In this document: piece after piece, positions 22,846 through 31,430 of the stretch
How the letters are laid out: each line of letters opens with the position of its first letter
Position numbering within the stretch: position 1 is the stretch's first letter
NCBI GenBank assembly: GCA_011365025.1
Contig: RDOF01000024.1
Span: 1-45,570, forward strand
Length of the DNA: 45,570 nt
Reading direction: 5' to 3'
From: Candidatus Thorarchaeota archaeon
GTDB taxonomy: Archaea; Asgardarchaeota; Thorarchaeia; Thorarchaeales; Thorarchaeaceae
The notes under the pieces: generated by a model
The model's database searches: none
Seen by the model: only the letters and a program-made list of their open reading frames with translations
What the model was told of the DNA's origin: nothing
Program-made: the position numbers and the translations under genes

Positions 22846-23733
22846 ATGGAAGTTAGGTCTGTAATTCCTCGGGAGTTTCATTTGTCCAAGAGAGATGGTT
22901 TAGACCCTAGCGAGAAAGTGATTACCCACATAGGATGTAATTTCCTAAGATTTCAAATGAAGGGGTTGCTAGGATCCTCGCGAGGGGAGTATTCCTCAGG
23001 TGAGCTGGTGCTGACTCATAGGGGCTTAGTGTTTCTTGAATCCACGGGCATGTTCAGGACATCTAGGAAACGACTTCATTCTTACAGATATGAAGACATC
23101 CAGAGCATCGCAATTGAAACTCGCGGATTTACAGGGGCAGTATCAGGTAATGTACACCTTGCAGTTGGCTATTCTACTCCGCGCGGAGTGATGACGGTCA
23201 AGTATAGTCTTCATCAAGACAAGGCAGCAGAAATCATTAGATTAGTTGAAGAGATGAGAAGAACGGTTGAACAACCGGACCTATTGAGGGGTCAAGTGCT
23301 TCGACTTGTAAAGCCGAGAGGCGAAGTGAGTCTTCACGAAATTGCGAAGGATGGTTTGCTGAAGAAGATGATTGCTCAAGTCGGAAGGGAGTCCCTTGAG
23401 AAGCTGTCACCTGACAGAGTATTCAAGGACCTCAAGAGTATTGTCGAGGAGCTAATTGCAAATGGGGAACTGGATGGAATAATTACCGATGATGGGAGAT
23501 ACATCTCCAACACCATGCTTGGGAGAAAAACTGTTCAGTATCAGGTAGTAATTGATTTCACGTCACTTTATTCTCAACTGGAGAACAAAGGGATAGTACT
23601 TCAGACCATTGAATGTCCGTCCTGCGGAGGAAACCTTGACTATCCCGAAACAGGTTCTATAATGCAGTGTAAGTACTGCCAGAGCACAGTGAGTGCTGTG
23701 GATATATTTGAGAAGTTCAAGTCTCTATTATGA
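22846..23733 (+). CDS. PH-like, winged-helix and zinc-ribbon protein
   Basis: The 295-residue protein has three regions. Residues about 50-140 look like a PH-type beta barrel ('GELVLTHRGLVFLES', 'YRYEDIQSIAIE', ending in an amphipathic helix). Residues 150-222 read as a winged helix of the PCI/DDRGK sort ('VSLHEIAKDG', 'VEELIANGELDGIITDDGRYIS'). Residues 257-280 form a zinc ribbon ('CPSCGG...CKYC'). This combination recalls eukaryotic membrane- or ubiquitin-like-modifier adaptors, but sequence alone cannot place it. ATG 22846; no clear operon partner. Confidence 0.65.
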   Translation: MEVRSVIPREFHLSKRDGLDPSEKVITHIGCNFLRFQMKGLLGSSRGEYSSGELVLTHRGLVFLESTGMFRTSRKRLHSYRYEDIQSIAIETRGFTGAVSGNVHLAVGYSTPRGVMTVKYSLHQDKAAEIIRLVEEMRRTVEQPDLLRGQVLRLVKPRGEVSLHEIAKDGLLKKMIAQVGRESLEKLSPDRVFKDLKSIVEELIANGELDGIITDDGRYISNTMLGRKTVQYQVVIDFTSLYSQLENKGIVLQTIECPSCGGNLDYPETGSIMQCKYCQSTVSAVDIFEKFKSLL

Positions 23734-24005
23734 GCTATAGCCAATTATGCTTCAAGAATTCATGACCCAAGTTGGAGTTATGAGAGGCTGTAATGATGAC
23801 TCGTGGAATGAAGGGACTATCGATAATTAATTTCTCTCAAGAATATACGGTAGAGAATCGTAGTCTATCTTGGTTCTTCGGCAACCGCAGAATTCTATCT
23901 GCAAATTGATTCTGACTAATCAAATATAGTTGCAAAATTGGCATACGCTCCAATCAACCTATGAAAACCCTTAAGAGCCTCATAGGGGCAATTTCCTGTA
24001 GCAAT

Positions 24006-24084
24006 AGCGGGTTGGGGAAGCCAGGCCTATCCCGCAGGGCTCATAACCCTGAGATCGGATGTTCAAATCATCCACCCGCTACCA
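24006..24084 (+). tRNA. Initiator tRNA-Met (anticodon CAT), CCA encoded
   Basis: The acceptor AGCGGGT (24006-24012) pairs with ACCCGCT (24074-24080), followed by A and a genomically encoded CCA. The anticodon CAT is at 24042-24044 within a stem having three G-C pairs next to the loop (GGG...CCC), and the first base pair is A-T: both are marks of an archaeal initiator tRNA. The T arm has GTTCAAATC. No intron is present. Confidence 0.93.
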
Positions 24085-24141
24085 CTTAACCATGGTTAAT
24101 TTTCTAGCTCATTCCTCAACCTACCATCACGTTCCCTATTG

Positions 24142-24246
24142 TTAGTCATCTTCGTAGATGATTGGAGCGTACCAGAGAGATCCGTCCTCTCTTGTCGTGA
24201 CCTTGAAGTACTCGTCTTCTACCGCACTCTCTAAGACGTCTTGGGG
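24142..24246 (-). pseudogene. Possible remnant of a short protein C-terminus
   Basis: On the minus strand a 35-codon open stretch ends 'DGSLWYAPIIYEDD' and TAA. It looks protein-like but has an upstream in-frame TGA and no start codon. Nothing else is seen in the 236 bp between the tRNA and the next gene except its promoter (TTCTATAAATC near 24282). Confidence 0.25.
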
Positions 24247-24320
24247 TCATCTCTCTCGTTTGCTGTGGTATTACCGTAAAATTCTATAAATCAAAAGAGT
24301 AGTATAATATTTGGTGATGC

Positions 24321-25034
24321 GTGGTGGACACAAAGGAGAGTCTTCATCAGAGGTCTGAGAGAAAGGCGATTCAAATTATCACGGATGCTGTGTTCGGTCT
24401 GGCTATTGGCCTTGCAGCTTTTAGCCTCACTGAATACGAAATATCTGCCATTGAAGATGTCTATTTCGCAATAGGGTTCTTCTTCTTGACGTTTTTCTTT
24501 GTCAGTCTGTTTTGGGTTTGGGTTCGTCGTTTCTTTGAGGATTATGTGGTGTATGGAGGGGCTATGGCAGGGATTCTTTATATCCTGTGTTTCTTGGTTG
24601 CTATTCTACCCTTCATTATGCGACTCTTCTTTTCCGGATTCTTTGGAGAAGCAGGAGAGGTGTCAGTCTTAGCTCAGACATGGTTGTATCCATTGGATAT
24701 GGGCAGCATTAGTATGCTTGTTGGATCGTTGCATGTGCTCTTCCTGAATCAAGGTCGAGGTAGGGTTTTGTGGGAGGAATACAAGCACATTGCGACGGAT
24801 GGGTATGCAGCTTTTGTAATTGGGGGTGGGTTTCTGCTCTCTGCGGCGATGCCGAATAATCTGACTCTGGCGGAAATCCTATTTTTCTCGATTCCAAGCC
24901 CCCTTGCAGATATACCAGCAAAAATTGGAGTCTGGTTCATCGTAGTTCTCCTTGCAGTGATTGTCTATATACCAGTAGGGCTTGGCTTGAGCAGAATGGA
25001 GAGATCGTATAGCTACACAGAACAGGCATCGTGA
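24321..25034 (+). CDS. TMEM175/DUF1211-like membrane protein
   Basis: The 237-residue protein has six hydrophobic segments. The first, 'ITDAVFGLAIGLAAFSLTEYEI', and the third-helix region 'FLTFFFVSLFWVWVRRFFE' match the prokaryotic TMEM175 (DUF1211) potassium-channel family. The usual 'FSDAVFAI' is here 'ITDAVFGL', so the hallmark Phe-Ser is lost and the pore or its anchor may differ. The start is GTG 24321 (or GTG 24324). No operon partner is apparent. Confidence 0.6.
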   Translation: MVDTKESLHQRSERKAIQIITDAVFGLAIGLAAFSLTEYEISAIEDVYFAIGFFFLTFFFVSLFWVWVRRFFEDYVVYGGAMAGILYILCFLVAILPFIMRLFFSGFFGEAGEVSVLAQTWLYPLDMGSISMLVGSLHVLFLNQGRGRVLWEEYKHIATDGYAAFVIGGGFLLSAAMPNNLTLAEILFFSIPSPLADIPAKIGVWFIVVLLAVIVYIPVGLGLSRMERSYSYTEQAS

Positions 25035-25153
25035 AGCGAACAGGTTTCAGCATGTGCATAGAGAATGATTATTGATAATCAATGGAACTCGGTCAATCGT
25101 ATACTCCCAAGATTTAAGGGGCATATGCGTTTCCATGTTATGGATTTCAGAGG

Positions 25154-26530
25154 TTGGAGAAGAGAGAATTGACTTTTGATGAGGTTCTAGATGCAGTTCC
25201 TTCTTACAGGGAGTTCATGACCGTCAATGAGCTTGATAGATCCAGCGAAAGCCTGTCAGAAGAATTCTCCTCGGTTTCACTTGAGGTGATTGGAAAATCG
25301 GGAGAGGGAAGACCTATTTCATGCCTAAGGATAGGCAGAGGTGAGAGGAATGCCCTTCTATTTGCATTTCCACATCCCAATGAGCCCATTGGGAGTATGA
25401 CGGTCGAGTTCCTCTCTAGGTACCTAGCAGAGAATCCCGAGTTTACTGAGAAGACAGGATTTACCTGGCACCTGATTAAAGCTATCGATCCTGATGGCGC
25501 AGCTCTAAACGAGGGCTGGTTCAAAGGTGACTTTGACCCTGTGAAGTATGCTAGGCATTTCTACAGGCCAGCCCCGCACGAACAAATGGAATGGACATTC
25601 CCGGTGGAATACAAGAAGCTCAGATTTGACACTCCCCCACCTGAAACCCAAGCTTTGATGCGTATAATTGATGAAATTAAGCCGAGCTTCATGTTTAGTC
25701 TTCATAATGCCGGATTCTGCGGGGTGTATTACTATCTCACTCATCAGATAGAGGCGATTTTTCCGGGTTTGGTGAATCTTGTTAGACGAGAGGGACTGCC
25801 CTTGCATCAAGGTGAACCGGAGGCACCATACATCAAGGAGTTCCGTCCCGGGATTTACCAAATGTTTGGTATTCAAGAGAATTATGATTTCTACGAAAAG
25901 AATGGGGAAGAAAATCCTCAGGAACTCATTCGGTGTGGGACATCGTCTGATGACTACTTGAGAAGGGTCACTGATAACCGTGGATTCACTCTTGTCTGTG
26001 AGATGCCGTACTTCTATGACAGTGATTTGGATGATGACTCGCTCACTGAGGAAGGCCGCCGGGCCTTGGTTTTGGACGCCCTCAACTTTTCAGTAGAAAC
26101 TCAAAGATATACTAAGGAAAGATTCGATTACATTCGAGAATACTGCAGACCCAAGTCAAAGATTTACAGCTCTGTGGTTGATGGACTTGACAACTTCGAT
26201 AAGCGAATGGCTCCGAGGATGCATCATGCCAAGACTGACCCAATGTATGAGGGAAAAGCCACAGTCGCTCAAGCCTTTGACTCCAAGACTGCTACAAGAT
26301 ACTATAGTGTCCTTAGATCTGCAATGGTGGCAAGGTTATGCGATGAGGCGATAGCTATGCATCCAACCAAGGAAAAGGTGTTGTCAGAAATCAAAGGCGA
26401 GTTGGATGAATATGTTGAATCCTTGGTGAGAAACACGCTTGAAGGAACTAATTTCGAGGTGATTCCCATCAGGAAACTAGTGAGAGTTCAGGTGGGTAGT
26501 GCCCTCAACTGTATAGCACATCTTCCTTAG
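25154..26530 (+). CDS. M14-family zinc carboxypeptidase-like protein
   Basis: The 458-residue protein has the M14 zinc-site pattern: 'HPNEP' (His74 and Glu77 as HxxE) and the distal His184 in 'SLHNAG', with Glu283 in 'LVCEMPYF' as the likely catalytic base. 'GKSGEGRPI' before the site is also typical. There is no signal peptide, so a cytoplasmic role on peptides or amino-acid conjugates (aspartoacylase- or succinylglutamate-desuccinylase-like) is likely. The start is TTG 25154; its ribosome-binding site is weak, so the exact start is uncertain. Confidence 0.75.
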   Translation: MEKRELTFDEVLDAVPSYREFMTVNELDRSSESLSEEFSSVSLEVIGKSGEGRPISCLRIGRGERNALLFAFPHPNEPIGSMTVEFLSRYLAENPEFTEKTGFTWHLIKAIDPDGAALNEGWFKGDFDPVKYARHFYRPAPHEQMEWTFPVEYKKLRFDTPPPETQALMRIIDEIKPSFMFSLHNAGFCGVYYYLTHQIEAIFPGLVNLVRREGLPLHQGEPEAPYIKEFRPGIYQMFGIQENYDFYEKNGEENPQELIRCGTSSDDYLRRVTDNRGFTLVCEMPYFYDSDLDDDSLTEEGRRALVLDALNFSVETQRYTKERFDYIREYCRPKSKIYSSVVDGLDNFDKRMAPRMHHAKTDPMYEGKATVAQAFDSKTATRYYSVLRSAMVARLCDEAIAMHPTKEKVLSEIKGELDEYVESLVRNTLEGTNFEVIPIRKLVRVQVGSALNCIAHLP

Positions 26531-26551
26531 TCGTGCCGCTTACCATAGGTT

Positions 26552-27226
26552 TCAACTCCTATTGTTCGTACGTTTCTGAATCGCTTGTAGCAAGTCTACA
26601 ACCTCTCTATCAGGGACATCATACCAGTTCCGGTATGCATTGGCAACAGCAAAGACAAAGCCGGTTTCAACTCTTGGGCAGACCAAATGGTCGACGAGGG
26701 GCTCCACTCTTTGAGCTGCACTCCCCGAAGAAGTTGGAACCGCAACAGTGACCGATTTGGGCGAGAATCCTTTCACTGATTGAATCGCAGCCATCATTGT
26801 AAATCCGGATGCCAGTCCATCATCAACTAGGATGACATCTCGATTCTCAGGGTTCTCAGTGCCGATGAGCCCATGGTATGCTTCTCTTCTTTTTTCAATT
26901 TGCTTTAGAGTTTGTTTACGAACCAACTTGATCTCGGTCTCGGTCAGCCCAATTCTAGCAACAAGCACCTCGTTCAGGATCATCGTCCCAAGTGATGTCA
27001 GAGCGCCGAATCCAGCCTCAGTATTCTGAGGAATCTGTAATTTGCGTACAATAATAAGGTCAAGACTAGCGTCGAGTTCTTTCACAATCTGGACAGCAAC
27101 GGCAACTCCACCATTAGGGACTGCCAGAACCAGTGGTCTAGACCACAATCTGATATGGCGCAGTTCATTAGCGAGAACCATGCCTGCATGGTCGCGGTCT
27201 TGGTAAGACCAATTCAGAAGAATCAC
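26552..27226 (-). CDS. Phosphoribosyltransferase (COG1926-type)
   Basis: The 224-residue protein has the PRPP-binding loop 'VILVDDGLASGFTMMAAI' (131-148) and the upstream 'VLAVPNGGVAVAV' and 'VRKLQIPQNTEAGFGAL' of the COG1926 group. It starts 'YQDRDHAGMVLANEL', typical for the family. The substrate base is unknown. GTG 27226 is the start. It is convergent with the peptidase gene (22 bp) and divergent from the small membrane protein. Confidence 0.85.
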   Translation of the reverse strand: MILLNWSYQDRDHAGMVLANELRHIRLWSRPLVLAVPNGGVAVAVQIVKELDASLDLIIVRKLQIPQNTEAGFGALTSLGTMILNEVLVARIGLTETEIKLVRKQTLKQIEKRREAYHGLIGTENPENRDVILVDDGLASGFTMMAAIQSVKGFSPKSVTVAVPTSSGSAAQRVEPLVDHLVCPRVETGFVFAVANAYRNWYDVPDREVVDLLQAIQKRTNNRS

Positions 27227-27249
27227 CTAAGGACTCTATATAGCTGCTG

Positions 27250-27263
27250 CAATACATATATTG
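27250..27263. promoter_or_regulatory. Palindrome/TATA region between divergent genes
   Basis: CAATACATATATTG has 5-bp perfect arms and includes a TATA-like ATATATT about 35 nt upstream of ATG 27294. The flanks (GCTGCTG...TTGTAGC) extend the symmetry imperfectly. It lies in the 67-bp region between the phosphoribosyltransferase and the small membrane protein genes. Confidence 0.35.
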
Positions 27264-27293
27264 TTGTAGCAAAAACCTGAGGTGGCTTTAAGC

Positions 27294-27551
27294 ATGATAC
27301 CCGAGATTGCTCTCCTCATTGGAATCTACTCCATATGGATCTTAATCCTTGTTGCTTCCATGGTTTCCACCGAGGAGGTTTCTCTGACTATTGCCACCCT
27401 TCCATTCATAGTCACCTTTCCCATAGCCATGATTTTGGCCGCATTGATGGAGGTGTTCATTCCTGGCATCTTTACTGTGAATCTTCTATTGACTGTAGTA
27501 GTTGGGGTGTTAATCTTCATTCGGTGGGTAATGGCAATAGTGGGCGAATAG
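27294..27551 (+). CDS. Small membrane protein of unknown function
   Basis: From ATG 27294 (GAGGTGG about 9 nt upstream) the 85-residue protein is almost wholly hydrophobic with three predicted membrane helices (about 3-23, 32-52, 58-80) and few charged residues. I recognise no family. It is convergent with the S27ae gene, 31 bp apart. Confidence 0.55.
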   Translation: MIPEIALLIGIYSIWILILVASMVSTEEVSLTIATLPFIVTFPIAMILAALMEVFIPGIFTVNLLLTVVVGVLIFIRWVMAIVGE

Positions 27552-27582
27552 CCCTAGACCTGTGGGGCAATTCTGAGAACAA

Positions 27583-27750
27583 CTATTCTTCCTGCTTGCC
27601 TTTTCTCTTGAATTCTGTAAAGCCACAACGGCCGCAGGCAAAGCGGTCAAAATGCTCCGCCATGAAGGTACCCTTCTCGCAGCGTGGGCATTCTCGACGA
27701 TTGCGGGAGATTATGCCCTTCTTGTCAACCTTGTACATTTTATGACTCAT
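27583..27750 (-). CDS. rps27ae: Small-subunit ribosomal protein S27ae
   Basis: This 55-residue gene is complete from ATG 27750 to TAG 27583: '[20 protein letters not shown]', then zinc cysteines 'CPRC' and 'CGRC', and a basic end 'FKRKGKQEE'. It is the archaeal form without a ubiquitin fusion. Its ATG follows the S24e stop with no gap (27751/27750), so the two are tightly coupled at the end of the aIF2-gamma/RNA polymerase block. Confidence 0.92.
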   Translation of the reverse strand: MSHKMYKVDKKGIISRNRRECPRCEKGTFMAEHFDRFACGRCGFTEFKRKGKQEE

Positions 27751-28047
27751 TTATGAGCCCTCCTGCTTCTTTCCTTCATGCCTAGCAAGGATGTGCTTCC
27801 CTTCTACTCGTTTCAACTGTTCTGGGGAATCGTATATTCTGGCAATACCCTCGGAGAAAGCACTTCCAAACTTGGTGTTGAGGCTTCTGACAACAACTCT
27901 CGCTTCATCTGCATCAAGCTGTGCCACTAGTTTGGCGCGCACTTCTGCTCTGCTTGGGGTGGTACCACCTGCATGCTGTACCTTAAACTCAATCTCCCTT
28001 CTAGCTAGAGGCTTGTTCTTAATTTCCTTGAGGATTTCAATTTTCAT
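27751..28047 (-). CDS. rps24e: Small-subunit ribosomal protein S24e
   Basis: The protein is S24e: 'MKIEILKEIKNKPLARREIEF', 'GGTTPSRAEVRAKLVAQLDADE', 'VVVRSLNTKFGSAFSEGIARIYDSPE'. I chose ATG 28047, giving 98 residues and the family start 'MKIEI'; GTG 28056 and ATG 28053 are possible. It lies 105 bp after Spt4; the DUF359-type gene that sits in this gap in many archaea is absent here. Confidence 0.93.
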   Translation of the reverse strand: MKIEILKEIKNKPLARREIEFKVQHAGGTTPSRAEVRAKLVAQLDADEARVVVRSLNTKFGSAFSEGIARIYDSPEQLKRVEGKHILARHEGKKQEGS

Positions 28048-28152
28048 CTGCATCACTCACTGCAACAGGGCATTTCCAGACCGGAGTCAGCCATTCGACT
28101 CTGGGTTATCTAATAAAGGTTTCACCACGGCAGCTGATAGGATTTCACCAAA

Positions 28153-28365
28153 TCAGCGAACCTTGAGGGCATATTTGCCTGGTTTGTCTATATTCAGTCG
28201 GGAAGCTATGTAGGATTGCTTTCGTGGGTCTTCATGGGGTTTGCTTCCGGGCAGGATGACAACTATTCCGGTGTATGAACTTGAGAGGTTCGTGCTCCTG
28301 CAGTTCGGGCATTGGTCTTCTGTGGTGAGAAAATGGCATTCTCGACAAGCTTTGGGTTTGGCCAT
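28153..28365 (-). CDS. spt4: Transcription elongation factor Spt4 (RpoE2)
   Basis: The 70-residue protein has the zinc ribbon 'CRECHFLTTEDQCPNC' and 'SSSYTGIVVILPGSKPHEDP', ending 'INKPGKYALKVR'-like 'LNIDKPGKYALKVR'. Spt4 binds Spt5 and keeps RNA polymerase processive. It follows Rpo7 by 16 bp in the expected order. Confidence 0.93.
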   Translation of the reverse strand: MAKPKACRECHFLTTEDQCPNCRSTNLSSSYTGIVVILPGSKPHEDPRKQSYIASRLNIDKPGKYALKVR

Positions 28366-28381
28366 CCTTGTTTACTCCTCG

Positions 28382-28984
28382 TTACTTCTTCTTCGCATCC
28401 TTGTCTTTCTTTGACTTTTCTCCACGGGCCATTCTTACATCTTCTTCAACCCAGGAGTTGTCAGGTCCGATTTTGCCAAGAAAAGGCTGGCGCATTGTAA
28501 GGCCGAGTTTTCCAGACCTGCTTCCGGATTCGAAGCTGATTGATGTGATACGCGCACGCACCATATCACCCTCCGAGAGTGTACGTCCAGTTTCCTTACC
28601 CAGGAGAGCGCTGCCCTTTGAGTCCTGTGTGATGAAGTCATCACAGATTTGACTCACATGGCAGAGACCGTCTAGTGGACCCATTCGAATGAATGCACCG
28701 AAGTCCATTAGCTCGACGACATTTCCTTCAACAATTTCCCCCCGAATAGGTTTGAAGACAAGAACTTGGTACGTAACTGAATGATAAGTGGCACCATCGC
28801 CAGGCATAAGACGACCTTGACCGATTTCTTCAATCCCAATTACCGCAATCATCAGTCCGATATCCCGATCAAGAACATTCTCGTGTTGCTTGCGTAGGTG
28901 TACCATTGCCGCCTCTTCGATTGGCGCACCGAATTCCTTGGGAGGAATCCGTACGACATCTCGTACTGTTACTACTGAGTACAT
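28382..28984 (-). CDS. rpo7: DNA-directed RNA polymerase subunit Rpo7 (RpoE1)
   Basis: From ATG 28984 ('MYSVVTVRDVVRIPP'), chosen for GGAG 8 nt upstream and the family start, the protein has 200 residues. The N-terminal tip domain is followed by an S1 domain ('RGEIVEGNVVELMDFGAFIRMGPLDGLCHVSQI', about 80-160) and a basic tail. Rpo7 forms the polymerase stalk with Rpo4, binds nascent RNA and helps open the promoter. Confidence 0.93.
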   Translation of the reverse strand: MYSVVTVRDVVRIPPKEFGAPIEEAAMVHLRKQHENVLDRDIGLMIAVIGIEEIGQGRLMPGDGATYHSVTYQVLVFKPIRGEIVEGNVVELMDFGAFIRMGPLDGLCHVSQICDDFITQDSKGSALLGKETGRTLSEGDMVRARITSISFESGSRSGKLGLTMRQPFLGKIGPDNSWVEEDVRMARGEKSKKDKDAKKK

Positions 28985-29115
28985 TTCAAACGCTCCTTGA
29001 TTGACAGGACAATTCTGAATAGAATAACCAGACTGATGATTCAATCATACAAGTCTGAACCCGCCGGCTCAGCGGTGCAGCGCTTTGAAAAACATAAAAA
29101 CATTGTGAATCGGCC

Positions 29116-29526
29116 TTATTCTCTTGAGCCTTCGAGAAACAGGTGCTTTCGGCCCCTCAGATAGAGAACAGGTATTTTTTCTTTCCTAGCAGAGTTTCTG
29201 AGCTTCCTATCATTTGTTGCCAGAATAGCCCTAACAGATGCGGCATATTCCAGAAGCTGAACATCAACAGGCAGGTCCGGAAAAGGGGTATCGATAAGTG
29301 TACATCTTTCTGCAAGGCTTCGTGCAATTCCAAAAGCACGACGGTCTGTCAGACTCCCTTTTCCTTTAGCAAGTGATTCAATCTCATCCATGACTGAGGA
29401 AAGCAAAATGAACTCGAGTTGGCGTTCCAGTACTCTCTCAGCCTCTACAAACACATCAATACTGAACTGAGCAGGTATGGTCAGGAAGTTTGTATCAACA
29501 ACTACAGGAACAGCCAATTCACTCAC
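29116..29526 (-). CDS. Fcf1/Utp24-like PIN-domain protein
   Basis: From GTG 29526 the protein has 136 residues. 'VVVDTNFLTIPAQF' (first Asp), 'SSVMDEIESLA', and 'ILATNDRKLRNSARK' (late acidic residues) fit the COG1412 PIN group related to eukaryotic Fcf1, a nuclease in small-subunit rRNA processing. Its conserved place directly after aIF2-gamma supports this. The longer frame would run into the end of aIF2-gamma; GTG 29526 leaves 11 bp between them. Confidence 0.82.
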   Translation of the reverse strand: MSELAVPVVVDTNFLTIPAQFSIDVFVEAERVLERQLEFILLSSVMDEIESLAKGKGSLTDRRAFGIARSLAERCTLIDTPFPDLPVDVQLLEYAASVRAILATNDRKLRNSARKEKIPVLYLRGRKHLFLEGSRE

Positions 29527-29537
29527 AAGCCAAGCTC

Positions 29538-30779
29538 TTAGATTTCGGCATAGCCAACAAGACGCCATTTATTCTCCACTTGTCGTCCAAGTGCGATTCT
29601 TTGCCCCTTCTCAGCAGCCACGGGCCTCTTTAGAGAGAGCTCTATCTCGTCTCCATGCAAACGTGTGATAACACCCACGGTTGCAGCCGTTCCTATGACC
29701 ATCATCAGAGGTTCGTTAAGACGAAGATTTTCAACCACCTTCTTCGTTTCCATTCCCACAACGCGCTCCATGAGCTCAGGCTTAATCATGACCTTGTCAA
29801 TGATCTTTGGCATTTTGCTAACTTTGCCCACGACATTTCCAACCAGACGGTCTGCACGGGTCGATGCAGGATCTAGGGCAGTGCCTACACCGATAAGTCC
29901 ACCTGGCCGAGCCTCTTGGAGTGGATTATTACTACCAGACAGGAGACTAACAACCTTGGCTCTGATGGGCTCGAAACCCTTGTCACCCTTTGACCCAGGA
30001 GCAATCTCAATCTCATCGCCCACTTTGAGAACACCTCGTACTATTGACCCTCCAACAACACCACCCTTGAGTTGGTTAGGTGGAGTTCCCGGCTTGTTAA
30101 TATCGAAAGACCTAGCAACGAACATCTTTGGAGGTGCATCCTCATCTCTATCAGGTGTGCGAATGACTTCCTCTATTTTTTGAATTAGCAAGTCAGTATT
30201 TGCTCCAAAGATAGCAGAAACAGGAATGATTGGTGCGCCTTCTGCTGAGGTTCCCTTTACGAAATCTTGGATTTGCTTGTAATGCTTGAGAGCTTCTTCC
30301 TTGGACACAAGCTCGATCTTGTTCTGAACAATTATTAGATTCTTCACACCAACGATTTCTAATGCTCGAAGATGCTCCGAAGTCTGTGGCATGGGACAGG
30401 GTTCATTGGCCGCAATGACCAGAAGTGCACCATCCATTATGCTCGCCCCACTTAGACAGGTTGCCATAAGGGACTCGTGACCAGGACTATCGACGAAAGA
30501 AATCTCACGAAGTGTTTCGAGGGGGCCTCCACACTTGGGGCATTTGCCTTCTTTTGCCAAGTGAGAGGTGGTGTAGCAGTCAGGTTCTGGACATTCCATA
30601 CATTTGAGAAGGCTTGTAGCAGCATAGCCCAGCCTAATCGAGATGCCTCTTCTCACTTCGTCAGAATGCCGGTCTGTCCACTCTCCTGTGAGATACTCCA
30701 CCAGAGTGGTCTTCCCATGGTCGACATGGCCAAGGGTGCCAATGCTAACTTCGGATTGTCCTTCGTACTTCTTAGTCAC
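29538..30779 (-). CDS. eif2g: Translation initiation factor aIF2 gamma
   Basis: The 413-residue GTPase has G1 'GHVDHGKTT', 'IRLGYAATSLLKCMECPEPDC' with a CxxC...CPKC zinc knuckle, G3 'VDSPGH', G4 'NKIE', and the EF-Tu-like domains II and III ('GGVVGGSIVRGVLKVGDEIEI', 'GRQVENKWRLVGYAEI'). aIF2-gamma carries initiator tRNA to the small ribosomal subunit; a matching initiator tRNA gene is at 24006-24084. The start is GTG 30779. Confidence 0.95.
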   Translation of the reverse strand: MTKKYEGQSEVSIGTLGHVDHGKTTLVEYLTGEWTDRHSDEVRRGISIRLGYAATSLLKCMECPEPDCYTTSHLAKEGKCPKCGGPLETLREISFVDSPGHESLMATCLSGASIMDGALLVIAANEPCPMPQTSEHLRALEIVGVKNLIIVQNKIELVSKEEALKHYKQIQDFVKGTSAEGAPIIPVSAIFGANTDLLIQKIEEVIRTPDRDEDAPPKMFVARSFDINKPGTPPNQLKGGVVGGSIVRGVLKVGDEIEIAPGSKGDKGFEPIRAKVVSLLSGSNNPLQEARPGGLIGVGTALDPASTRADRLVGNVVGKVSKMPKIIDKVMIKPELMERVVGMETKKVVENLRLNEPLMMVIGTAATVGVITRLHGDEIELSLKRPVAAEKGQRIALGRQVENKWRLVGYAEI

Positions 30780-30899
30780 CTAGTCGTCACTTCCAAGGTC
30801 CAATAATGTGATACGTACAATAAAGCCAACTGAATCATATTTATGAAGGCTGTGGTCCCGTCAGAAGATTCATGAAAGACGGGCAATGCTCGAAACTGC

Positions 30900-31283
30900 T
30901 TATGCTTCCTTCAATACCAGCTCTTCAAGAGGCGCGCTTCCTCTCTCCTCAACGCGCACATTGACCTGAGAGATATCTTGACTTAGTTCTCTCCCACGAA
31001 CTGTCTTCCTTTTCGCGATGCCCTTTCGTTTTGGGCGAAAACCAGGTGGTCCATGAACCAAAATGCGCTTCTTACCACTGCCGTGCACATCTGGACGAAT
31101 TGGAAATCCGGATGAATCACTGCCACCTGTAATCCTTAGTTTGTATCCTGGCAGGCCTATCACATCGCCTTCCACCACGTCTCCAATATTCTTTCCTACT
31201 AGTGCATTGGTCTTGGCATCATCTAGTTCGTACTGGATGGCTTTACCGTTTTCGGGATCAGAGATTACTAACTTGAATGGCAA
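30900..31283 (-). CDS. rps6e: Small-subunit ribosomal protein S6e
   Basis: The 127-residue protein is archaeal S6e: 'FKLVISDPENGKAIQYELDD', 'GDVIGLPGYKLRITGGSDSSGFPIRPDV', 'KKRILVHGPPGFRPKRKGIAKRKTVRG'. The start is TTG 31283. It heads the minus-strand block S6e - aIF2-gamma - PIN - Rpo7 - Spt4 - S24e - S27ae, with 120 bp before aIF2-gamma. Confidence 0.94.
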   Translation of the reverse strand: MPFKLVISDPENGKAIQYELDDAKTNALVGKNIGDVVEGDVIGLPGYKLRITGGSDSSGFPIRPDVHGSGKKRILVHGPPGFRPKRKGIAKRKTVRGRELSQDISQVNVRVEERGSAPLEELVLKEA

Positions 31284-31430
31284 CTAACGAATCGCCTACC
31301 TAGAGTTGAATGAAAGCCCGTGGTACGGACTCCGGCGGTACGCAAATGGAATCACTTTATGAGGATTGTGGTCGGGCGGAGGAGGCTTCTATTTCGGCAC
31401 ACTACATAACCATTATAACATTGAAGGTTT

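Noticed and set aside
23788..23915. Possible C/D-box small RNA (ATGATGA ... CTGA)
   Set aside because: The boxes are about 120 nt apart, far longer than archaeal C/D RNAs, and no internal C'/D' pair is evident.
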